The position numbers and the translations under genes were made by a program. From the NCBI GenBank assembly GCA_046155605.1, contig JBJXFQ010000024.1, forward strand, positions 1-64,000: a stretch of DNA of 64,000 nucleotides. Direction: 5' to 3'. The notes beneath the pieces were generated by a model. It saw nothing but the letters and a program-made list of their open reading frames with translations, did no database searches and had not been told where the DNA came from. The stretch comes from JAEUIZ01 sp046155605. Its GTDB lineage: Bacteria > Planctomycetota > Phycisphaerae > Phycisphaerales > UBA1924. This document shows positions 26,001 through 34,219 of this stretch, piece by piece. The first letter of the stretch is position 1. Each line of letters opens with the position of its first letter.

Positions 26001-26726
26001 GTGACCGCACCCGATCCCGTCAAAAAACTCGCCTCGCTGCTCAAAAAACTGCGCGCCGTCTCACCCGCGCCTCCCGCCGATCCCGCGCTCGCGGGTTGCC
26101 CCGATCACGCCGATCCCCTTCTGTGGCAACTCGTCTTCGCGTACATGGCCTGGGACGCCGGCCCGGCCCGCGCCGCCGACGCCACCGCCAAACTCCACCG
26201 CGCCGTCGTTGACTACAACGAGATGCGGGTCTGCCTCCCGCACGAACTCGTCTCCGTGATCGGCGAGCGATACCCCAAAGCCCTCGAACGCATGACCCGT
26301 CTCCGCGGCACGCTCAACCACCTCTACAAACGCGAGCACGCTGTCTCTCTCGCCAAGCCGCAAGGCCTCGGCAAGCGTGAAGCCCGCGAGTATCTTGAAT
26401 CGCTCGACGGCATGCCCGGCGCGGTCGCCGCGCGGCTCACCCTCCTCGCCTTCGGCGGGCACGCGTTTCCCTGCGACGAGCGACTGGCGGCCGCGCTGCG
26501 CGACCTGAACTGCCTCCCGCCCGAAACCGATCACGCCGCCGCAGCGGGTTGGCTCGAACGCCACCATCGCGCGGGCGAGGCCGCCGAGCCGTTCCTATAC
26601 CTTGAAGCCTGGGCTCCGGATCGCCCCGCCCCGCGCGTGCGTAAGCCGAAGGCCAAGGCCGCCGAGCCCGCGCGCGACAAACCCGCCCGCTCCAAACGCG
26701 TCTCGAAATCTTCTCCTCGCCCATGA
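26001..26726 (+). CDS. endonuclease III-like HhH-GPD protein without the usual catalytic lysine
   Basis: A 241-residue GTG-started protein with the helical plan of HhH-GPD DNA glycosylases. The region LESLDGMPGAVAARLTLLAF followed by GGHAFPCDERLAAALR (about 132-166) aligns to the hairpin and catalytic region of Nth. The position of the catalytic lysine (GRKTA in Nth) reads AVAAR, while the aspartate (VDTH in Nth) is kept as D159 in PCDER. The four-cysteine iron-sulphur loop is missing and a Lys/Pro/Ala-rich tail replaces it. It may be a structural, non-glycosylase relative. It overlaps the following TPR gene by four bases (ATGA) and starts 11 bp after rbfA. Confidence 0.72.
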   Translation: MTAPDPVKKLASLLKKLRAVSPAPPADPALAGCPDHADPLLWQLVFAYMAWDAGPARAADATAKLHRAVVDYNEMRVCLPHELVSVIGERYPKALERMTRLRGTLNHLYKREHAVSLAKPQGLGKREAREYLESLDGMPGAVAARLTLLAFGGHAFPCDERLAAALRDLNCLPPETDHAAAAGWLERHHRAGEAAEPFLYLEAWAPDRPAPRVRKPKAKAAEPARDKPARSKRVSKSSPRP

Positions 26727-29700
26727 GCGACTCCACCTCTCGCCATCTCGCGCTCCTCACGGCCTGCGTGCTGGCCGGGTGCGCTGCCTCCTCGCCTTCC
26801 TCGCGCCGCGACACCGCCACGCCGAGGCTTGCCGCCGCGGCTTCGCCCGCTGCGCCGGCGGACCAGACGCTCGACCGCGCGCTCGAGCAACTCGTCCGCG
26901 CCGCCGCCTCGCGCCGCCAGCCCGACGCCAACGCCGACCCCGGCAACATTCCCGGCATCGAGCCCGGCTCGCTCACGGTCATCTCGCAAGATTCTCCCGA
27001 CCATGCCAGGGCCAACCGCTCGCTGGACTCGGTGATCGACGAACTCGCCGTCGCGCCTGCCCGCGACGCCGCGCCTCCGCCTCCGCTCGATCCCGAAGCC
27101 CACGAGGCCGCGCTGCGCCGCTACGCGACCGGCCGCGCCAAACTCCTCGACGGCGACCTTTCCGGCGCGATTGCCGATCTCAAACAGGCCGCGACACTCG
27201 ACCCCAACGCCCCCGAACCGCAGCGAGAACTCGCCGAGGCGTATCTGCTGTCCGGTGCCTCGCGCGACGCCGAAGCCGCGTTCCGCGCCGCCGACGAGCG
27301 CGGCGATCTGGGCCCCCGGGGCCTGGAAGTGCTCGCCCGGGCTGCCGACGGCCAGGGCCGCCACATGGACGCAGCACGCTACCTCGCCCGCGCGGCGCGT
27401 GCCAACCCCGAGCGCGCCGATCCTCTTCTCGCCGCGGTCATTCAGGTCCGCCTCGGCAGCGCCCTCGCATCCATCGGTTTCATCCGCGCGGGCCTCGAAT
27501 CCACCACCCGCGCGCTCACCCGCGCCGCCGAACTTTCCGCCTCGACACGCTACGGCAATGACTACGGGACCATCTTCCGACGCCGCGCCGACCTCTGGCG
27601 CTCCGTCGGCGACGCCCACTCCCGCCTGGGCGAGCACACCGCCGCGCTTCGGGCATATGAGCAGGCCGCCTCGCTCCCCGCCGCAGACGGCACCTCGCTG
27701 GTCCCTCGTCAGGTCCACGCCGCCCTCGCGTCGGGCCAGCCCGAGCGTGCCGCGATCGTCGCGCTCCGCGCGCTCGCGCAGCGTCCGCTCGAGGCGGACG
27801 CCGTGCCCGTGCTTCGGCACCTCGCGGCGCGAGACGACCTGCGTCCTCGCATCGTCCGCGCCTTGAGCGACCTGCGCGAGGGCCGCTCCGACGCCACGCG
27901 ACCCGTGCGCTCGTCGCTGGCCCGCGCCCAGGCCTCGCTCCAGCCGCCCGCCGACGCCCGCCGAACCCTCCGCGATCATCTGCTCGCCGACCCGGGCGAC
28001 GCGCGCTCCCTGACGGCATACTTCGGCCTGCTCGCCGGCGCAGCCCGTGCCGATGCCGCCGCCGAACTCGTCGCCCTGCGACCGATCGTTGCTGATGCCA
28101 TCGCCGACGCCCTGCTCGCGGTCGAACTCGATCCCGATGGCCTCGCCGCCGCGCTGGTTCGCGCCCGCCCCGCGGAGGCAGGCCGCCTCGCCGCCGCCCA
28201 CGTCCTGGCCGCGGCGGGCCTCCCGCGCCGCGCCATCGAAGCGCTCGGCCAATCGCCGTCCTCGCCTGATGCCGCCGCCGTCGCCGCGCTGCTCACCGTC
28301 GCGTGCTCGGCCCAAGCGGGCACGCTAGCGGACGCCGCGCCGACGCTCGGCTCGCTCGCCACTCGCACCACCCCCACCGCCATCCGCGCTCACGCCCGCG
28401 CGCTCACCTCGCTCCAGCGCTACGCCGCCGCGCTCGAGCGGCTCCGCCCGTTGCTCGATGAGCCCGCGGCCGGCGCTGCGAACGCCACGCCCGCCTCGAC
28501 GACCAACGCATCGTCGCTCGCCAGGACCGATGACCGCATCGATGACCTCGTCCTCGCGGCCACGCTCGCGATGCGACTGGCCGGCGATGATGAATCGCTC
28601 GCCGCCGACAGCGAACGTTGGCTGCTCGAAGCCCGCCGACTCGACTCCGCTGACGATCGACCCGTCGGCCCGTTGCTGGACCTCTACTCGCTCGGTGGTG
28701 CCAAGGCCGACCCCTCACAGGCGGCCGCCATCGCCCGCGACCTCCGACTCGCGTTCCCCGACTCCCGCTCGATCCGCATCCGTCGCGCCGCCGATGCCCT
28801 CCGCCGCGGCCTCTTCGAGCAGGCCCAGTCCATCGCCCGCGAACTCGCCGACGAAGACCCATCCGACGGCGTCGCCATCGGCCTGCTTTCGACCGCCTGG
28901 GAACAACGCATCGCCCGCGAAGGCTCCGCTTCGATCGCCGACAACAGCGTCTGGATAGATCGTCACCTTGCCGCGCGCCCCGGCTCGCCCGCGCTGGTCG
29001 CCGCGGCCGCCGTCCTCGCCCTCGCGCGAGATGACAAGCCCGCTGCCGAGGCCATCGTGCGCAAGTCCATCGATCGCGGCGCGGGACAGGACGTGCATCG
29101 CCTGCTGGAGCGGCTCCTGCGCGATCGCTTCGGCCGCGCCGCCGAGGCCGATGCCCTCGCCCTCGCTCGATTCGACCGCCGCGCGCTGCTTCCGGGCGAG
29201 GCGCTCGAGTTCGCCGAAGTCCACCTTCGGGCCCAGCGATTCGACGATGCCCGCAACGTCGTCGCCTCGAACATCCAGCCCGGCATCACGCTCAATCCCG
29301 ATCAACTCGCACGGCTCATCGAACTTGCCGACAGCCTCGCCAAGCACGCCGTCGAATCCAACGACTCCGCGGCAGCGGCCGTCGCCCTCACCTTCCTGGA
29401 CACCATCAGTGATCGCGAGGGCAAGTTCGGCCCGGAACTCCACGACCGCCGCCTGACCCTGATCGCCCGGGCCAAGCCGGTCGAGCCCGCCCGCCTGCTC
29501 GACGCCGCGGCCCGATGCGCGGACACCTTTCCGCAGTTGAAATCCGCTCCGTTCATCCGTGCCGCGAGCCTATTGGTCGAGGGGGATGATGCCGCGCTCG
29601 CGCCCGGCTTTGTCGCCAAGGTCGCCGACCTCCGCGACCGCCTCACCCCCGAACTCGCGATGACCTGGTTCCGCATTGTCGCGCGGAGCGGCTCGATCGC

Positions 29701-30448
29701 CGACGCCCGCGTGATGATCTCGCGGCTGCATGCGGCAGGCTTGCTCACACCGCTGATGTCGGAGATCCAACCGACCCCGGTGCCCGCCGACGCGCGCGCC
29801 GAGTCCGCCTATGTGCTGGGCCAGATTTTCGCCACCTCGCCCCGCGCCGCGCTTGCCGACGCCGCGTACGAACTCGCCCTCGAGTTTGATCCCAACCATC
29901 CCTGGGCGTGCAACAACCTGGGCTACTCGCTGGCCGATCGGGGTCTGGACGTCGACCGTGCCGCCGACCTCCTTGAACGCGCGTTCAAGGCGCTCCCCGA
30001 CCAGCCCGCGATCATCGACTCCCTCGGCTGGCTCCGCTACAAGCAGGCCCGCCTGAACGACACGCTCGACCCGGAGTCCGGCACGGTGGTCGCGCGCGGC
30101 GCCGTCTCGCTCCTCCAGGCCGCCGCCATGACCGATCATGGCCAGACCGATCCCACCATCCTCAACCACCTTGCCGACGCCCTCTGGCTCGTCGGGCGCG
30201 GCGAAGAAGCCCTCCGCTACTGGTCCATCGCTGAGCGCGTCGCGCAGCGCGAACTCGACAACGATCGCCCCGACCCACGGCTCCCACCCCAGGAGCAGCA
30301 GCGCCGCCTGAGCGACAGCACGGTCACGGAGTATCGCGCGATCATCGATTCCACCGCCGCCAAGCAGGCCGCCGCTCGCGCCAACTTGCCCGTCCGCGTC
30401 GCGCCGCAATACAACTCCCCCGATCCTCAGCCCGCCGATCACCACTAG
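26723..30448 (+). CDS. large TPR-repeat lipoprotein
   Basis: A 1241-residue protein with a lipoprotein signal ending LTACVLAGC (cysteine about residue 18), so it is probably attached to a membrane. Degenerate tetratricopeptide helices fill most of the chain. The clearest are AKLLDGDLSGAIADLKQAATLDP near the start, and near the end ALADAAYELALEFDPNHPWA and CNNLGYSLADRGLDVDRAADLLERAFKA, followed by PAIIDSLGWLRYKQARLND. Such proteins organise complexes at the cell envelope. No enzymatic motif is visible. It is coupled by ATGA to the HhH-GPD-like gene and ends 12 bp before yebC. Confidence 0.85.
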   Translation: MSDSTSRHLALLTACVLAGCAASSPSSRRDTATPRLAAAASPAAPADQTLDRALEQLVRAAASRRQPDANADPGNIPGIEPGSLTVISQDSPDHARANRSLDSVIDELAVAPARDAAPPPPLDPEAHEAALRRYATGRAKLLDGDLSGAIADLKQAATLDPNAPEPQRELAEAYLLSGASRDAEAAFRAADERGDLGPRGLEVLARAADGQGRHMDAARYLARAARANPERADPLLAAVIQVRLGSALASIGFIRAGLESTTRALTRAAELSASTRYGNDYGTIFRRRADLWRSVGDAHSRLGEHTAALRAYEQAASLPAADGTSLVPRQVHAALASGQPERAAIVALRALAQRPLEADAVPVLRHLAARDDLRPRIVRALSDLREGRSDATRPVRSSLARAQASLQPPADARRTLRDHLLADPGDARSLTAYFGLLAGAARADAAAELVALRPIVADAIADALLAVELDPDGLAAALVRARPAEAGRLAAAHVLAAAGLPRRAIEALGQSPSSPDAAAVAALLTVACSAQAGTLADAAPTLGSLATRTTPTAIRAHARALTSLQRYAAALERLRPLLDEPAAGAANATPASTTNASSLARTDDRIDDLVLAATLAMRLAGDDESLAADSERWLLEARRLDSADDRPVGPLLDLYSLGGAKADPSQAAAIARDLRLAFPDSRSIRIRRAADALRRGLFEQAQSIARELADEDPSDGVAIGLLSTAWEQRIAREGSASIADNSVWIDRHLAARPGSPALVAAAAVLALARDDKPAAEAIVRKSIDRGAGQDVHRLLERLLRDRFGRAAEADALALARFDRRALLPGEALEFAEVHLRAQRFDDARNVVASNIQPGITLNPDQLARLIELADSLAKHAVESNDSAAAAVALTFLDTISDREGKFGPELHDRRLTLIARAKPVEPARLLDAAARCADTFPQLKSAPFIRAASLLVEGDDAALAPGFVAKVADLRDRLTPELAMTWFRIVARSGSIADARVMISRLHAAGLLTPLMSEIQPTPVPADARAESAYVLGQIFATSPRAALADAAYELALEFDPNHPWACNNLGYSLADRGLDVDRAADLLERAFKALPDQPAIIDSLGWLRYKQARLNDTLDPESGTVVARGAVSLLQAAAMTDHGQTDPTILNHLADALWLVGRGEEALRYWSIAERVAQRELDNDRPDPRLPPQEQQRRLSDSTVTEYRAIIDSTAAKQAAARANLPVRVAPQYNSPDPQPADHH

Positions 30449-30460
30449 GGAGCGCTCGCC

Positions 30461-31252
30461 TTGGCCGGTCACAGCAAGTGGCACAACATCAAGCACCGCA
30501 AGGCCGCCGTGGACAAGAAGCGCGGCAAGGCCTGGACGAAGTGCGCCAAGGCCATCATCGTGGCCGCGAAGCACGGCGGGCCCGATCCCGCCTCCAACCT
30601 CTCGCTCCGCTACGCCATCGACCTCGCGCGCTACGCCAACATGCCGCGAGACACCATCGACCGCGCCATCAAAAAGGGCGCGGGCGAACTGGGTGCCGAA
30701 ACGTATGAATCCATCCGCTACGAGGGCTACGGGCCGGCCGGCGTCGCCATCCTCATCGACGCCCTTACCGATAACCGCACGCGCACCGTCGGCGACCTTC
30801 GCCTGATTCTCGGCAAGTTTGGCGGCAACCTCGGCTCCTCGGGCTGCGTCGCGTACCTCTTTGAGAACAAGGGCCAGATCCTCATCTCCAGCGCCGCGCC
30901 CGAGCAGGAGAAGAAGAAGCCCTCGCCCGCACCGTTCTCCGAGGAGCGTCTGATGGAACTCGCCATCGAGGCCGGCGCGGAGGATGTCGAATCGCCCGAG
31001 GCACCGGAAGCGCCGTGGACCGTCACGACAGCGCCCGCCGACTTTCATCGCGTCAAGGAGCGCCTCGAGGCCGCCGGTTTCGTCATCGATGACGCCCAGT
31101 TCGAGATGCTCCCGACGACCCGCGCGGCGGCCCGCGGCGACGACGCGAAGCGGCTTCTGTCTCTCGTCGACGCCGTCGAGGACCTCGACGACGTGCAGAA
31201 GGTCTACACCAACGTCGATCTCGCCGACGCCGACGTGCCCGACCTTGCATAA
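30461..31252 (+). CDS. yebC: YebC/PmpR-family protein (TACO1-like)
   Basis: A 263-residue member of the YebC family, with MAGHSKWHNIKHRKAAVDKKRGK at the start, then PASNLSLRYAIDLARYANMPRDTI, YEGYGPAGVAILID and GNLGSSGCVAYLFE. Homologues are transcription regulators or, as shown for TACO1/YebC-type proteins, translation factors relieving ribosome stalling at proline-rich stretches. That may fit a genome with the very proline-rich IF-2 and PilP-like proteins seen here. It starts with TTG, with GGAG about eight bases upstream, which keeps the conserved N-terminus. Confidence 0.95.
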   Translation: MAGHSKWHNIKHRKAAVDKKRGKAWTKCAKAIIVAAKHGGPDPASNLSLRYAIDLARYANMPRDTIDRAIKKGAGELGAETYESIRYEGYGPAGVAILIDALTDNRTRTVGDLRLILGKFGGNLGSSGCVAYLFENKGQILISSAAPEQEKKKPSPAPFSEERLMELAIEAGAEDVESPEAPEAPWTVTTAPADFHRVKERLEAAGFVIDDAQFEMLPTTRAAARGDDAKRLLSLVDAVEDLDDVQKVYTNVDLADADVPDLA

Positions 31253-31290
31253 GTCGTCGACTTCTTATAACCGAGCCGTGCCGTTGTTAT

Positions 31291-31312
31291 CGGGCAGTAG
31301 ATGCCCGTTATT
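31291..31312 (+). terminator. possible terminator after yebC
   Basis: CGGGCA pairs with TGCCCG around a GTAGA loop, followed by TTATT. The stem is only six base pairs, so the call is weak. It is 38 bp downstream of the yebC stop. Confidence 0.35.
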
Positions 31313-31424
31313 GGACGCCGTTCGCCGCTGATTTCCGTGATAAGTATCGGTGTACCTTGCGTCCAGCGATGTTCTTACTACGCTAGGCCTGCCATCACCC
31401 AAGGACGGCGGAGGAGATCGCAGG

Positions 31425-32069
31425 ATGAAACTCACACTCGTCGTAGCCTCGATCGGCGCAGCCTGTTCCGTCGCCAACGCTCAACTCACGCTCCAGATGG
31501 ACGTCAACAGCATGTCCGTTCAGGCGTGCAACGCGCTGGGTGCCCCAACGCCCTTCGCGGGCATCGGCCACTCCGGCCTCGTCTCGCTCGGGTTCGACCC
31601 CGCCAACACCTCGCTCCTCGACATCTTCCTCCGCGCCGGGAGCGGACCCTTCGTCAGCCAGGGCTTCACCGGCACGCTCACCGACTTTGACGGCTCCATC
31701 ATGCTCAACAACGGCACCGTCGCCGGGGGCGAGGTCCGCGTCACCGTCAACGGCAACACGGCCGACCCGGACATCTACATTGCTTCTTTCGTTCCCAATA
31801 TCGGCGTGGTGTCAACCTACATCGGTGGCGGGTTCACGATCCAGGGCCTTACCTTCGAGGGCGCCTTCGACGATGCGGCCTTCGCCAATGTCTCGGTCGC
31901 GCCCTTCATGGACGGCAATCTCACCGGCTCGTTCCTGCAGTTCAACTTCACGCCCGACGCCCAGGGCGCGGCCTATGCCGACGTCGATGTCTTCGTCGTC
32001 CCGGCACCGGCCACCGGCGTGCTACTCCTCGCCGCCTCGGGATTCTTCGCGCGTCGCCGTCGTCGCTGA
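31425..32069 (+). CDS. exported protein with PEP-CTERM-like C-terminal anchor
   Basis: A 214-residue protein with a Sec signal peptide (MKLTLVVASIGAACSVANA, cleavage after ANA), a beta-rich, Gly/Thr/Asn-rich body and a C-terminal sorting signal: VPAPATGVLLLAASGFFARRRRR (proline motif, hydrophobic helix, arginine cluster) of the PEP-CTERM type. Proteins of this kind are moved to the outer face by the exosortase system. The body has no recognisable enzyme motif and may be a surface or matrix protein. The ATG is supported by a strong GGAGGAG 9 bases upstream. Its last 48 bases overlap the neighbouring gene on the other strand. Confidence 0.8.
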   Translation: MKLTLVVASIGAACSVANAQLTLQMDVNSMSVQACNALGAPTPFAGIGHSGLVSLGFDPANTSLLDIFLRAGSGPFVSQGFTGTLTDFDGSIMLNNGTVAGGEVRVTVNGNTADPDIYIASFVPNIGVVSTYIGGGFTIQGLTFEGAFDDAAFANVSVAPFMDGNLTGSFLQFNFTPDAQGAAYADVDVFVVPAPATGVLLLAASGFFARRRRR

Positions 32070-32516
32070 GCGCCGCGACCGCCGCGTCGCCAGCCCGAGC
32101 GCCATGGCGACCAGCGCCAAGGCACCCGGCGTCGGCACCGTCCCTGCCGAACCGCCCGTGAGCGCTCGACTGTTGCCGGGTCCGTGCCGATCAAGCGTCG
32201 CGTGCGGCTGGTGCAGGTTCACCGGCGTCAGCCAGGCGTCGAGCAGCCTCGGGTCCGGCATCGTCGCGAGGCTCGGCTCGGGCTCGATGAGCACGATCGG
32301 CGCCCCGCCGCCGGGACCGCCGCCCGGAAGCGCGTTCGAGAGTCCGCCCGCTTGCGAGGCGAGCCGCGGTGCTTTGTGAGTGCCGATAATGCGTCGGCCC
32401 TGCTCGTTATGCGCCACGACCGGCTTGAGGGTAACTTGGCCGAACGTTGGCGTCGTCGCCGCCAGGGCCGCACCCAGAATGATCGCACGAACTGTGATTT
32501 GTGTGGTGGTCTTCAT
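32022..32516 (-). CDS. second exported protein with PEP-CTERM-like anchor
   Basis: A 164-residue protein with a signal peptide (about residues 1-26, with TTTQITVRAIILGAAL), a Pro/Gly-rich body with VLIEPEPSLATMPDPRLLDAWL, and a C-terminal VPTPGALALVAMALGLATRR segment like a PEP-CTERM signal. A few residues trail beyond the arginine cluster. GGGGAG is a strong ribosome-binding site upstream of the ATG. It starts 18 bp after the HTH-TPR regulator gene on the same strand, so the two are probably one transcript. Its 3' end overlaps the other PEP-CTERM gene. Confidence 0.72.
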   Translation of the reverse strand: MKTTTQITVRAIILGAALAATTPTFGQVTLKPVVAHNEQGRRIIGTHKAPRLASQAGGLSNALPGGGPGGGAPIVLIEPEPSLATMPDPRLLDAWLTPVNLHQPHATLDRHGPGNSRALTGGSAGTVPTPGALALVAMALGLATRRSRRSATTATREESRGGEE

Positions 32517-32534
32517 GACTTTTCTCTCCCCCTC

Positions 32535-33776
32535 TTAGTGACTAACCACCGTGGCGGTCTTCAGGATCTTCCACCCCGTGCTCTTGAATGACGGAAACCG
32601 GCCCATCGTCCCGACCAGCAGACGCACGTCGTCCGCGTCGATCGTCCATTCCACCGGGAACCCTGCCAACAGGTTCAGGTGCTGCCGTTGCAGGAACTCC
32701 ATCGAGAAGAGTTGCTCGCGCATGGCCCAGTTGTTGAGACGATCGGCGATTTGGTAGCCCTTGTTCGTGAAAACCGCCATTTGTCGCTGAAGTTCGCCGC
32801 CGGTCAGGTGCCGGAGCGTGATGTTGCACCCGAAGATGCACCACCATCCGTAACTCTCGAGCCGATCCCCGCGGAGCCCGTCGGCATCAATGCCGACCAT
32901 TTCCAGGCCCTTGTGGATCTCGGTGATCGCCGATCCGGGCGTCCTCTTTCCGAGTTCGACCTCGGCCTCGATCATGCCGCCCAGGCAGGTGTTTGCGATT
33001 CCGCGCCACGGGTCGTTGTCAAACTCAACCGCGAGGGCCTCATACTGCTCCCGCGCCCGCGTCAGTGCGCCGAGCGCCATCGTCGCTCGCACCTCGCGGC
33101 GCTCGGGCTCGGCGGCCATCAGCGCCCGGTTCGAGTGCCCGAGGACGAACCCGGCGAACGCCTGTGAGGCTCGCGCGGGCCTGCTCATCGGGGGCGAGGC
33201 GTCATACTCCTCCAGAAGGTCGCGCGCCATCGCTTTCGCCTCGATGTGCTGGCCCAGCGTGTAGTACGCGTTCGCCAGATTCGCCCTCAGGAGCGACCGA
33301 AGGTCCGGCGTGATCGGGCTTTCGAGCAAGCCGCGACGGATCGCCTCCATCTCCTTATTGAACCGCCCGAACGCGTTCCACGCCCCGGACTCGCGGTGCG
33401 CCGCCTGCGCCCGTTCCTGCGGGGTCTTGGCCACCAGCGACATCTGGTGCGCCAATGCCAGCATTTCGGCGCTGCGGCCCTCGCGGTGCATCTGCCGCGC
33501 CTGCGAGTCGAGCGCCTCGAAGTTCAGGCCTGCCGCGTCCGCGGTACCGGCGTCGGGGTTCTCCCAGATCACCTCTGCCACGTCACCGACGGGCCAATCG
33601 AGCAGGTCCGCCAGTCGGATCACATAGTCCAGTTTCGGATTGCCCGTCTCCGGGAACAACTTCGTCGGATCGCGTCCGAGCGCCTCCGCCAGCCGCTTTC
33701 GGCTGAGTCCTTTGTACGCCCCCGCCAGACCGAGCAGATGCTCGATGTTCCGCTTCCTTGCACTCTCGAGGGTCAT
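32535..33776 (-). CDS. HTH plus TPR-like cytoplasmic regulator
   Basis: A 413-residue protein. The N-terminus carries a short helix-turn-helix-like segment (RKRLAEALGRDPTKLFPETGNPKLDYVIRLADLL, an Xre-type arrangement) and the rest is all-helical with repeat-like pairs (about 75-390). This is the plan of Rgg/PlcR-like or other TPR-containing Xre regulators, but no family was confirmed. The start is the ATG at 33776 with GAGGAG six bases upstream; an in-frame GTG at 33794 is poorer. It is transcribed with the PEP-CTERM gene just downstream, hinting that it controls secretion or the surface protein, but this is inference. Confidence 0.7.
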   Translation of the reverse strand: MTLESARKRNIEHLLGLAGAYKGLSRKRLAEALGRDPTKLFPETGNPKLDYVIRLADLLDWPVGDVAEVIWENPDAGTADAAGLNFEALDSQARQMHREGRSAEMLALAHQMSLVAKTPQERAQAAHRESGAWNAFGRFNKEMEAIRRGLLESPITPDLRSLLRANLANAYYTLGQHIEAKAMARDLLEEYDASPPMSRPARASQAFAGFVLGHSNRALMAAEPERREVRATMALGALTRAREQYEALAVEFDNDPWRGIANTCLGGMIEAEVELGKRTPGSAITEIHKGLEMVGIDADGLRGDRLESYGWWCIFGCNITLRHLTGGELQRQMAVFTNKGYQIADRLNNWAMREQLFSMEFLQRQHLNLLAGFPVEWTIDADDVRLLVGTMGRFPSFKSTGWKILKTATVVSH

Positions 33777-33794
33777 TGTGGTCTCCTCACTCAC

Positions 33795-34219
33795 GCGGCC
33801 ATTCGATGGCAGCCGCAGTCAACACTCGCGCCGGGAGCCCGACGCGCCCCTTTTCGCCGAGCCGTGTCCATTCGGCCCGGAACCAAAATCCTCGCCTGTT
33901 CCTCACGGCGCGCTGCCGCCCCGTGGTACACACGACCGCCGCGCTGGCGGCTTCCTTTCGCCCTCTCTCTCCCCCCCGTCGCGCTCCTAGCGGAGCCGGC
34001 GGGGGATTGCTCACCGGCTACGCAAACCGCGTGCGCATCCGCACTACCCCGCGAGAAACCGCCGCACTTCACGCGCGCCCCCGCGCTCCTCCCGCCGCTC
34101 TTGCGCTTTGGGGCCGGATTCGCGCCGCGTTTGCGCGGCACAACCGCAGCACTCGCCGACTTCTCGCCGCGATCCATCCACGACGCGAATAGGCCGCGAT
34201 AGCGGTACACTCTGCATCG
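33795..34219. other. intergenic region without a supported gene
   Basis: About 425 bp between the divergent regulator and methyltransferase genes. It contains a pyrimidine-rich run (about 33962-33977) and a short AGCCGG/CCGGCT inverted repeat (33994-34019). I see no promoter with two good hexamers, no RNA gene and no reading frame with homology. Confidence 0.4.

Noticed and set aside
33246..34202. Plus-strand open frame across the regulator and its upstream region
   Set aside because: Mostly antisense to the HTH-TPR gene, with a proline/arginine composition and no similarity to any family I recognise.
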